DNA of 5,388 nt from an uncultured Burkholderiales bacterium. Lineage in GTDB: Bacteria > Pseudomonadota > Gammaproteobacteria > Burkholderiales > Burkholderiaceae_C. The notes under the pieces were generated by a model that did no database searches, was not told the origin of the DNA, and was given only the letters and a program-made list of their open reading frames with translations. The stretch's first letter is position 1. The number at the start of each line of letters is the position of its first letter. Position numbers and translations under genes: made by a program. Location of the stretch: contig CAIYKK010000628.1 of assembly GCA_903926695.1 (NCBI GenBank), positions 1 to 5,388 of the forward strand, read 5' to 3'. Shown here in pieces: positions 1 through 5,021 of the stretch.

Positions 1-526
1 GCGTGTCTTCAAAGGCAGCGATGGCGGTCGTCACTTCATCAATGGTGAGCTTGTCGCTGCCGAAAACCGTTTTGAATTCGCTCACATATTGCGGAATGGA
101 GCGCAGCATGTCCACGGCCAGCTCGTGCGTCAGCGCCATTTCGCCCGGATTGGCAATCGGGCCACCGGCTTGCGCCTTCAAGTCTTTGGCGCGGCCATCC
201 CAGAACTGGGCGAGGTTGTTGCGCGAGTTCAGCACCGTGGGCGAGTTGATCGGGCCTTTTTGCCACTTGTCGCCGATGGAGCTTTTCAGATTGTCCGACC
301 CGCCCATGCCCAGGTTGTGGCACGAGTTGCAGGAAATGAAGCCGGACTTGGATAAACGTGGGTCAAAAAACAGTTTTTTGCCCAGTTCCACCTTGGCCGG
401 TTCGGTGACTTTGGCGGCTTGGATCGGCTGTATAGGCTCTGAGGACTGCGCCATTGCCGTTCCGGCCAGCATCATGGCTGCACAGGAAACTGCGCGCAGT
501 TTCCATTGAAACGATTGTAAAAACAT
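1..526 (-). CDS. Di-haem cytochrome c peroxidase, left copy (partial, C-terminus outside window)
   Basis: This is the N-terminal 175 codons of a periplasmic bacterial cytochrome c peroxidase, which reduces H2O2 to water with electrons from small c-type cytochromes or cupredoxins. The frame is open from the ATG at 526 to the window edge. A Sec signal peptide covers residues 1-26 (cleavage after AMA, before QSS). The first haem site is CNSCH at 66-70, followed by the family stretch FWDGR (108-112) and the likely catalytic Glu129 in NPGEM. Position 86, where the Pseudomonas enzyme has its distal ligand His71, is Asp. By eye, 16 of 175 residues differ from the right copy, with no indels. Five of those differences fall in the first nine residues. 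A purine-rich GAAAGAAAA lies just before the ATG and recurs before the other copy. The second haem site would lie outside the window, so whether this copy is intact cannot be told. Confidence 0.93.
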   Translation of the reverse strand, partial: MFLQSFQWKLRAVSCAAMMLAGTAMAQSSEPIQPIQAAKVTEPAKVELGKKLFFDPRLSKSGFISCNSCHNLGMGGSDNLKSSIGDKWQKGPINSPTVLNSRNNLAQFWDGRAKDLKAQAGGPIANPGEMALTHELAVDMLRSIPQYVSEFKTVFGSDKLTIDEVTTAIAAFEDT

Positions 527-552
527 GTTTTTCTTTCGGGAAAATGAGAGGT

Positions 553-573
553 GTCATCCCTGAAACAGATGAC
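553..573 (-). repeat. Inverted repeat at the predicted mRNA 5' end of the left peroxidase
   Basis: GTCATC (553-558) and GATGAC (568-573) form a 6-bp stem with a 9-nt loop. If transcription starts near 573, as the FNR box and -10 spacing predict, this hairpin would be the first structure of the leader RNA. It could stabilise the transcript or be incidental. The right peroxidase has an unrelated inverted repeat in nearly the same leader position. Confidence 0.4.
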
Positions 574-579
574 CCGCTC

Positions 580-621
580 ACTGTAGGCCGGAAGAAGCTG
601 GCGGACTTTGACCCGTGTCAA
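580..621 (-). promoter_or_regulatory. FNR/ANR/DNR-type promoter of the left peroxidase
   Basis: TTGACCCGTGTCAA at 608-621 is a perfect palindrome (TTGAC-N4-GTCAA) that fits the FNR-family consensus TTGAYNNNNRTCAA. Reading on the minus strand, 22 nt separate it from TACAGT at 580-585, a TANNNT -10 element. This places the box centre near -41.5 from a start at about 573, the class II activator position where the box replaces the -35. The box centre lies 88 nt before the ATG. The same box, -10 and spacing precede the right copy. The regulator could be FNR, ANR or DNR/Dnr; the sequence cannot separate these. Confidence 0.8.
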
Positions 622-640
622 TGGTTAAACAATTGCAACC
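622..640 (-). promoter_or_regulatory. Conserved A/T-rich element upstream of the FNR box (left copy)
   Basis: The block GTTAAACAATTG (plus-strand reading) directly abuts the FNR box on its promoter-upstream side and is repeated identically next to the right copy's box. The position, just upstream of a class II activator site, would suit an UP element contacting the RNA polymerase alpha subunit, or a second regulator site. The 12 conserved bases stand out because the leaders downstream of the promoter have diverged. The role is inferred. Confidence 0.4.
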
Positions 641-679
641 AATTGAAACTAAAAGGGCAAACCTCTATGGACTTTTTAC

Positions 680-1855
680 TCAATGCCGAATCGCCCCGTC
701 ACGCGAAACCACGGTCAGTTCGACCCGGCTCAGGCCGATGTGATTGCCCTCGCGGTAGCTGACCCGCAGGTCGTCCACCGCCAGATCGGCGTTGCGCAGA
801 CCGGCCAGAAAGCTCTGGCGGGTGGGGTTGGGACCGGCGCGCTTGAGCGCTTCGACCAGAGCGAGGGCGGTGGCGTAGCCCTCCAGGCTGCCATACGAAA
901 AGTTCTTGCCGGGGTGCGCCTTGCGGAACGCGTCCCGGTAGTTGCGGGTCAGCATGGTGTTGCCTGCGTTGGGGTTGGGCATCACCTCGGAGAACACCAT
1001 GCCGTGCGACAGATCGGGGCCCAGGCGTTGCACCAGTTGGGTGGAGCCAGAATTCACGCCATAAACGATCACCGGCAGCTTGGCGGCCTTGATGCGGCGG
1101 ATCAGTCTTTCATAAATGGCCGCGTTGCCGTGGTTGATCACGAGTTGCGCGCCGCTTTGTTGGAGCTGCTGCACCATGGCGTCGAGCTGTGCGTCGCTGA
1201 TGTCGGGGCGGTAGGCCAGATCGGCCACCACTTTCATGCCCAGGGGCGTGCCCAGACGCTTCATATTCTCCAGATGCTGCAGGCCGGTGTCGGAGTCCAC
1301 GCGGAAAAAAGCCACCTTGCTCATCGCCCGTGCGTGCTCCAGGATGGCTTTGAACTCCTCCTTGTGCCCAGCGCGCACCGGGAACACCAGAGGCTGGTGC
1401 GGGCTGCGCAGGGTGGGCGAGCCCGCCATCGGTCCGAATAGCGGCACGTTGAGCGCCACCGCCGCCTTCATCACCGCCGTGGACGGGCCACCTTCAATCG
1501 GGCCAAAGAGCAGGAAAACCTTGTTTTCGCTTACCAGCTTGCGGGCGTTGGCCTCGGCCTGCTCGGGTTTGTTTTGGTCATCGAGCACCTTGATGAGCAC
1601 CTGCCTGCCATGCACGCCGCCCTCGGCGTTGACTTGGTCGATGAGCACCTTGACGCCTTGCAGAACGGAGACGCCGTAGTCATTGCGCCCGTCCTGCAAG
1701 GTAATGGTTTGGCCGATGAGCAGCTGCTTCGGGCTCACGCCGTCCTCGGATGCAGGCCCGGAGGCCGACCAGGCGAGAAACGGCAGGCTGATCAGCAGCC
1801 CTCCTATGAGTCCACGGCCTAGCCTGGGCAGGCTGCGGCAAAGGGGCTGGGTCAT
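680..1855 (-). CDS. Branched-chain amino acid-type ABC transporter periplasmic solute-binding protein
   Basis: This is a 391-residue periplasmic binding protein of the LivJ/LivK-like Peripla_BP_6 type, a class that delivers amino acids, amides or aromatic acids to an ABC permease. An N-terminal signal with a hydrophobic core (residues about 15-29) probably ends at WSA31. The mature part begins with the family start LLIGQTITLQ (45-54), then NAEGGVHGR (76-84) and LDDQNKP (91-97). These are followed by the hinge-type GPIEGGPSTAVM and PLFGPMAGSPTLR stretches of the first lobe. Length is usual for the family. The ATG at 1855 was chosen because AGAAGG lies about 8-9 nt upstream and the signal peptide starts there. 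An upstream ATG at 1915 would add 20 unlikely residues. No transporter partner gene is in the window, so it is an orphan here. The substrate cannot be told. No clear terminator follows its stop, so it could read through into the left peroxidase. Confidence 0.9.
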   Translation of the reverse strand: MTQPLCRSLPRLGRGLIGGLLISLPFLAWSASGPASEDGVSPKQLLIGQTITLQDGRNDYGVSVLQGVKVLIDQVNAEGGVHGRQVLIKVLDDQNKPEQAEANARKLVSENKVFLLFGPIEGGPSTAVMKAAVALNVPLFGPMAGSPTLRSPHQPLVFPVRAGHKEEFKAILEHARAMSKVAFFRVDSDTGLQHLENMKRLGTPLGMKVVADLAYRPDISDAQLDAMVQQLQQSGAQLVINHGNAAIYERLIRRIKAAKLPVIVYGVNSGSTQLVQRLGPDLSHGMVFSEVMPNPNAGNTMLTRNYRDAFRKAHPGKNFSYGSLEGYATALALVEALKRAGPNPTRQSFLAGLRNADLAVDDLRVSYREGNHIGLSRVELTVVSRDGAIRH

Positions 1856-1954
1856 GAAAAAATTCCTTCTTGTTATTGGGCTGGCAGCATTCGGACAGCG
1901 GTGAAAGGGGGCCATCTTAGAGTGGCTGCACGCTGGCTCATAAAAATGGCGCGC

Positions 1955-1980
1955 ATAAAAAAACCGGCCCAGAGGGCCGG
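1955..1980 (-). terminator. Rho-independent terminator of the right peroxidase gene
   Basis: CCGGCCC (1964-1970) and GGGCCGG (1974-1980) form a perfect 7-bp GC stem with a 3-nt loop. On the minus strand it is followed by seven T residues (1957-1963). It begins 30 nt after the peroxidase stop codon and ends about 100 nt before the binding-protein start. The two genes are therefore probably separate transcription units, and the binding-protein promoter should lie between about 1856 and 1955, where I see no strong -35/-10 pair. Confidence 0.9.
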
Positions 1981-2010
1981 CAAGGTCAGGAGGAGAAAAG
2001 TCTGCGCCGT

Positions 2011-3018
2011 TTATTCAAACGGCTGAGGGCGTTTGGTGGCGTCGCTCGAAGGCGGCAGAATCGGCAGGGTCAGCTTGGGCTGATCGCCCGTCAGGGTTTT
2101 GAGGAAGGCCACGATTTGGGCATTTTCCGCGTCCGAAAAAGCGCGGCCCAATTGCAGGCGGCTCATGGTGTTCACGGCCTGCGGCAGCGTGTCAGCCGAG
2201 CCGTCGTGGAAGTACGGATAAGTCAGCTCCACATTTCGCAGCGATGGCACCTTGAACCTGAAGCGGTCTGCCTCCTGCCCCGTCACCCCTGCACGGCCTT
2301 CGGCGGTGCTGGTGGTTGCGAACGACTCCACGGTGCCCATTTTCTGGAACGAGTTGCCGCCCACGTTGACGCCGTTGTGGCAGGCGATGCAGCCGTTTTT
2401 CTTGAACAGGTGGTAGCCCGCCAGCTCGTCGGGTTTCAAGGCTTTTTTGTTGCCTTTGAGCCACTGGTCAAAGCGCGAATTGGGCGTGACGAGGGTGTCT
2501 TCAAAGGCAGCGATGGCGGCGGTCACCTCGTCAATGGTCAGCTTGTCGTTGCCGAAAACGGTCTTGAACTCGCTGACGTACTGCGGAATCGAACGCAGCA
2601 TGTCCACGGCCAGATCGTGCGTCATGGCCATTTCGCCCGGATTGGCAATCGGGCCACCGGCTTGTGCTTTCAGGTCTTTGGCGCGGCCGTCCCAGAACTG
2701 GGCCAGGCTGTTGCGCGAGTTCAGCACCGTGGGCGAGTTGATCGGGCCTTTTTGCCACTTGTCGCCGATGGAGGTTTTGAGGTTGTCAGACCCGCCCATG
2801 CTCAGGTTGTGGCAGGAGTTGCAGGAAATGAAGCCGGATTTGGACAGGCGTGGGTCAAAAAACAGTTTTTTGCCCAGTTCCACTTTGGCGGGCTCGGTGA
2901 TTTTGGCGGCCTTGATCGGCTGAATGGGTTCCGAAGACTGTGCCATTGCCGTTCCGGCCAGCACCATGACTGCACAGGAAACCGCACGAAGTGTCCATTG
3001 AAGCGATTTTTTGAGCAT
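2011..3018 (-). CDS. Di-haem cytochrome c peroxidase, right copy (complete)
   Basis: This is a 335-residue periplasmic di-haem peroxidase (EC 1.11.1.5), full length for the family. The signal peptide is residues 1-26 (AMA/QSS). The peroxidatic haem site is CNSCH at 66-70 and the electron-transfer haem site is CIACH at 210-214. Met285 (in NTMSRLQLG) is the likely sixth ligand of the second haem. Trp109, Gln119 and Glu129 keep the same distance from the first haem His as Trp94, Gln104 and Glu114 in the Pseudomonas enzyme. Asp86 stands where that enzyme has the inhibitory distal ligand His71. The C-terminus has the family ending FLKTLTGDQP. The ATG at 3018 was chosen over an upstream start at 3057 because it begins the signal peptide, has GAAAGAAAA just upstream, and matches the left copy. 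It has its own FNR-type promoter and a strong terminator. The role is peroxide removal under low oxygen, inferred from family and promoter. Confidence 0.96.
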   Translation of the reverse strand: MLKKSLQWTLRAVSCAVMVLAGTAMAQSSEPIQPIKAAKITEPAKVELGKKLFFDPRLSKSGFISCNSCHNLSMGGSDNLKTSIGDKWQKGPINSPTVLNSRNSLAQFWDGRAKDLKAQAGGPIANPGEMAMTHDLAVDMLRSIPQYVSEFKTVFGNDKLTIDEVTAAIAAFEDTLVTPNSRFDQWLKGNKKALKPDELAGYHLFKKNGCIACHNGVNVGGNSFQKMGTVESFATTSTAEGRAGVTGQEADRFRFKVPSLRNVELTYPYFHDGSADTLPQAVNTMSRLQLGRAFSDAENAQIVAFLKTLTGDQPKLTLPILPPSSDATKRPQPFE

Positions 3019-3042
3019 ATTTTCTTTCAAAACTCTGATTTT

Positions 3043-3058
3043 TTTGCGATTTCGCAAA
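3043..3058 (-). repeat. 16-bp palindrome in the leader of the right peroxidase
   Basis: TTTGCGATTTCGCAAA has 7-nt perfect arms around a TT centre. With the predicted start at about 3066 it covers roughly +8 to +23 of the leader. As RNA it would give a 6-bp stem with a 4-nt loop; as DNA it could be a repressor operator. It is not a terminator: on the minus strand an A-run, not a T-run, follows it. The left copy lacks this sequence. Confidence 0.5.
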
Positions 3059-3072
3059 CAAGCAACATCCGC

Positions 3073-3114
3073 ACTCTAGAGGGGAAAGATACTGGAAACC
3101 TTGACTGGTATCAA
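3073..3114 (-). promoter_or_regulatory. FNR/ANR/DNR-type promoter of the right peroxidase
   Basis: TTGACTGGTATCAA at 3101-3114 fits the FNR-family consensus TTGAYNNNNRTCAA. On the minus strand, 22 nt separate it from TAGAGT at 3073-3078, a TANNNT -10 element. This predicts a start near 3066 and a box centred at about -41.5. The box centre is 89 nt before the ATG, against 88 in the left copy. Because the intergenic region is divergent, the same box might also affect the hydrolase gene, but it lies more than 140 nt from that start codon. Confidence 0.8.
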
Positions 3115-3132
3115 TAGTTAAACAATTGAAAC
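3115..3132 (-). promoter_or_regulatory. Conserved A/T-rich element upstream of the FNR box (right copy)
   Basis: This is the counterpart of the block next to the left copy's box. GTTAAACAATTG is identical and sits at the same distance from the FNR palindrome. Similarity between the two upstream regions fades beyond about 3132 (left copy: about 640), so this appears to be the outer edge of the conserved duplicated segment. An UP-element or extra regulator site is inferred. Confidence 0.4.
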
Positions 3133-3249
3133 GGCACAATTCACTTGAAACTTACTGTATCCGGTGTTGACGCAGGTTTTCAAAAATGACTTGTTTCAGC
3201 GTTGAACCTGCCGGTTACGCTTGAAACCTTTTTTAACTTTTGACGCAGG
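3126..3249. repeat. TTGA-type direct repeats in the divergent intergenic region
   Basis: TTGAAAC or close variants start at 3126, 3145, 3202 and 3221. TTGACGCAGG occurs exactly twice, at 3167-3176 and 3240-3249. Three neighbouring starts (3126 to 3145, 3202 to 3221, 3221 to 3240) are 19 nt apart. The second TTGACGCAGG contains the Shine-Dalgarno sequence of the hydrolase gene. I could not pair these with a convincing -10 to define the hydrolase promoter. Function unknown. Confidence 0.35.
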
Positions 3250-3257
3250 ATATTTTT

Positions 3258-4169
3258 ATGCTGAACCCTGACCAGAAAAACGACTTCAACGCCCTGTTGC
3301 CGGGCACGTCAAGCGAAGCGGGCGCCAGCCGCCGCACCGCCCTGAAAGCGGCGCTGGGCGTGGGCTATGCCGCTGCCGCCTTGCCAGTCATGGCGCAAAC
3401 GGCCATCAAAACGCCTGCCGACGGACTCAGAACCGGCCAGACCACTTACGAAGTCAACGGCTTCAAGGTGCCCGCTTTTTATGCCGCGCCCGCCGGTAAA
3501 ACCAATCTGCCGGTGATTCTGGTGGTGCAGGAAATTTTTGGCGTGCATGAATACATTGCCGATACGGCGCGCCGTTTCGCCAAGGCGGGTTACCTCGCCA
3601 TTGCCCCCGAGCTGTACGCACGCCAGGGCGACCCGCGCCAGTACACAGAAATCACCAAGCTGCTGTCCGAACTCGTGTCCAAAGTGCCCGACGAGCAGGT
3701 CATGGCCGATCTGGACGGCGCGGTGAAATGGGCGGGCGCCAACGGCGGCAACACGCGCAAAGTTGGCATCACCGGCTTTTGCTGGGGCGGGCGCATCGCC
3801 TGGCTGTACGCCGAGCAGAGCAAAAACGTCAAGGCCGCTGTCGCCTGGTATGGCCGTCTGGTCGGCGCGTCCTCATCGCTGACACCCAAAAACCCGGTCG
3901 ATCTGGCCGCCAGCCTGAAGGCGCCGGTGCTGGGCCTGTACGGCGGGCAGGACAGCGGCATCCCGCTGACCACCATCAACCAGATGAAAGACGTGCTGGC
4001 CGAAGCGGGTCAAAAGGGCAATGCCGCCGCACGGGCATCCGAGTTTGTCGTCTATCCCAAGGCGTCCCACGCTTTTCATGCCGATTACCGGCCCAGCTAC
4101 GACAAAGAAGCCGCCGAAGACGGTTTTAAGCGTGCGCTGGTCTGGTTCAAGTCTCACGGCGTCGCCTGA
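3258..4169 (+). CDS. Tat-exported dienelactone hydrolase-family protein
   Basis: This is a 303-residue alpha/beta hydrolase of the dienelactone hydrolase (carboxymethylenebutenolidase-like) family. Cytoplasmic relatives open the lactone ring of dienelactone in chlorocatechol breakdown, but many family members have other or unknown substrates. The N-terminus has a twin-arginine signal, SRRTALK at 24-30, then an Ala-rich core and a probable cleavage at VMA46/QTA. The catalytic triad is visible: Cys175 in GFCWGG (173-178), Asp232 in YGGQDSGIP, and His271 in ASHAFHADYRP. Glu92 in QEIFG matches the conserved active-site Glu, and Arg278 may bind a substrate carboxylate. The ATG at 3258 was chosen because AGGA lies 7 nt upstream; a TTG at 3240 would overlap that site. 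The gene is divergent from the right peroxidase and probably cotranscribed with the LprI-like gene 54 nt downstream. The true substrate is unknown. Confidence 0.92.
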   Translation: MLNPDQKNDFNALLPGTSSEAGASRRTALKAALGVGYAAAALPVMAQTAIKTPADGLRTGQTTYEVNGFKVPAFYAAPAGKTNLPVILVVQEIFGVHEYIADTARRFAKAGYLAIAPELYARQGDPRQYTEITKLLSELVSKVPDEQVMADLDGAVKWAGANGGNTRKVGITGFCWGGRIAWLYAEQSKNVKAAVAWYGRLVGASSSLTPKNPVDLAASLKAPVLGLYGGQDSGIPLTTINQMKDVLAEAGQKGNAAARASEFVVYPKASHAFHADYRPSYDKEAAEDGFKRALVWFKSHGVA

Positions 4170-4223
4170 CGCGCCGCCCTGAAATTCCAACTTTCCCCTT
4201 CACTTTGAAGAAAGCTCTCCCAC

Positions 4224-4616
4224 ATGAAAACCTTTGCCTTCTTTTGCACGGCCCTCGCCATCGCCTGCCTTCCCCACGCCGCCAGTGCCCGCGAGCTGGG
4301 GCTAACCAAGCAGCATAGCGCCTGCATGGACAAGTCCGGCGACACAACCACCGCCATGATCGAGTGCATGACGGCGGAAACCAAGCGCCAGGATGCCCTG
4401 CTCAACAAGGCTTACAAGGCGCTCATGACTGATTTGCCGCCAGCGCGCAAAACGCAGCTGCAGGACGCGCAGCGGGCCTGGATGAAATACCGGGACGCCA
4501 ACTGCGGCTTTTACTACGACCCGAACGGCGGCACGTTGGCCCGCGTCAGCGCCAACGACTGCGTGATGACCTCGACCGCCGAGCGCGCCCGCGAGCTGGA
4601 AAGCCTCAAGCAGTGA
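4224..4616 (+). CDS. LprI/DUF1311-family secreted small protein
   Basis: This is a 130-residue protein with a Sec signal peptide (residues 1-22, cleavage after ASA). Its mature part matches the LprI N-terminal (DUF1311) family pattern: MIEC (45-48), a charged helix with DALLNKAY (57-64), then LQDAQRAWMKYRDANC (79-94) and a late Cys113. Four mature cysteines (34, 48, 94, 113) could form two disulfides, as expected in the periplasm. LprI of Mycobacterium was described as a lysozyme inhibitor, but most proteobacterial members have no shown function, so that role should not be assumed here. GAAGAAAG about 9 nt before the ATG is a modest ribosome-binding site. The gene follows the hydrolase in the same direction and may share its transcript. 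Confidence 0.85.
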   Translation: MKTFAFFCTALAIACLPHAASARELGLTKQHSACMDKSGDTTTAMIECMTAETKRQDALLNKAYKALMTDLPPARKTQLQDAQRAWMKYRDANCGFYYDPNGGTLARVSANDCVMTSTAERARELESLKQ

Positions 4617-4798
4617 GCAGAACCCCGGTCATGGGCGGGGCTTGAGACGGAGTCTGAGCCGCTTTGAGCCATGGCGCAGACGGGGCTGGGCGCGCTTTTC
4701 CTGTCAGCCGGACACCGACAGGCATGCGGCCTGGACGCCTATCAGTGCCCAGCGGGCGTTGCGCGATGCTGGAGGTGAACTTTTCATGGAGCCGTGTC
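4617..4798. other. Intergenic stretch without a confident gene
   Basis: I see no gene with good codon use here. It begins with a weak GC hairpin (CCCCG 4623-4627, CGGGG 4636-4640, no T-run) that might help end the LprI-like transcript. It also holds an inverted repeat CCTGTC/GACAGG (4700-4705 and 4717-4722, 11-nt loop). A strong Shine-Dalgarno-like GGAGGTGA lies at 4771-4778. The plus frame of the downstream small ORF stays open back to a TTG at 4664, so part of this stretch could be coding if that gene starts earlier. Confidence 0.5.
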
Positions 4799-5017
4799 AT
4801 GCTTGTCCAGCCGCAGCATCTCGGGGCCAGCAGCATGGCCCCTCATTCGCCGCACCCGCCGCATCAGCCCGAGGTGCCTCATGTGCCGCTGGAAAAGCAC
4901 GAGCAGGAAGTGCGCCGCAGGCACGATACGCCGCCGCCCAAACACCACGACCCGGAAGAAGAAGGCGTACTGGGTGAAACCGACCGGCCCAGGCCGCCGT
5001 CGGAAAAACCGCAGTAG
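4799..5017 (+). CDS. Small Pro/His-rich hypothetical protein
   Basis: I do not recognise this gene. The 72-codon frame is very hydrophilic, with about 16 Pro and 9 His, no Cys, and clusters such as HPPHQP, TPPPKHHD and PEEE, which suggests a disordered protein. There is no signal peptide or membrane segment. Codon choice is GC-ending like the neighbours, while the other two plus frames use rare codons, so this frame is the most likely to be real. The start is uncertain. ATG 4799 has GGAG 7 nt upstream. ATG 4835 gives a 60-residue form, and ATG 4766 a longer one. A better Shine-Dalgarno at 4771 points to ATG 4786 in another frame. The stop is 4 nt from the stop of the convergent exonuclease gene. 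Metal binding through the His residues is possible but unproven. Confidence 0.5.
   Translation: MLVQPQHLGASSMAPHSPHPPHQPEVPHVPLEKHEQEVRRRHDTPPPKHHDPEEEGVLGETDRPRPPSEKPQ
4980..5003 (-). terminator. Possible terminator hairpin for the exonuclease III gene
   Basis: CCGAC (4980-4984) pairs with GTCGG (4999-5003), and CGGC (4985-4988) with GCCG (4993-4996), giving a strong stem with a 2-nt bulge. It lies 19 nt past the exonuclease stop. On the minus strand only three T residues follow, so intrinsic termination would be weak. It sits inside the small plus-strand ORF, as convergent overlapping ends often require. It may be just coding sequence with chance pairing. Confidence 0.3.
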
Positions 5018-5021
5018 CGCC

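Noticed and set aside
363..581. Minus-strand ORF overlapping the left peroxidase start, suggesting a frameshifted gene
   Set aside because: Translating the frame from ATG 526 gives an unbroken peroxidase to the window edge, so there is no frameshift in the visible part.
683..1441. Open plus-strand frame of 252 codons opposite the solute-binding protein
   Set aside because: The composition is that of an antisense shadow, and the minus-strand frame has the full family pattern with signal peptide and ribosome-binding site.
1856..1915. Upstream ATG at 1915 for the solute-binding protein
   Set aside because: It would place 20 extra polar residues before a normal signal peptide and would include the AGAAGG ribosome-binding site within the coding region.
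2116..3117. Long open plus-strand frame (333 codons) opposite the right peroxidase
   Set aside because: It is antisense to a gene with clear haem motifs, signal peptide and promoter; the open frame follows from GC-rich codon bias. The plus-strand frames at 3-509 and 2447-2923 resemble each other only because the genes beneath them are duplicated.
3240..3257. TTG start adding six residues to the hydrolase
   Set aside because: It overlaps the AGGA site that serves the ATG at 3258 and has no good ribosome-binding site of its own.
4623..4640. GC hairpin just after the LprI-like gene as a terminator
   Set aside because: The stem is only 5 bp with an 8-nt loop and no T-run follows; not enough to call a terminator.
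4700..4722. CCTGTC/GACAGG inverted repeat as an operator or attachment site
   Set aside because: It is short, has an 11-nt loop, and no second copy or promoter context supports a role.
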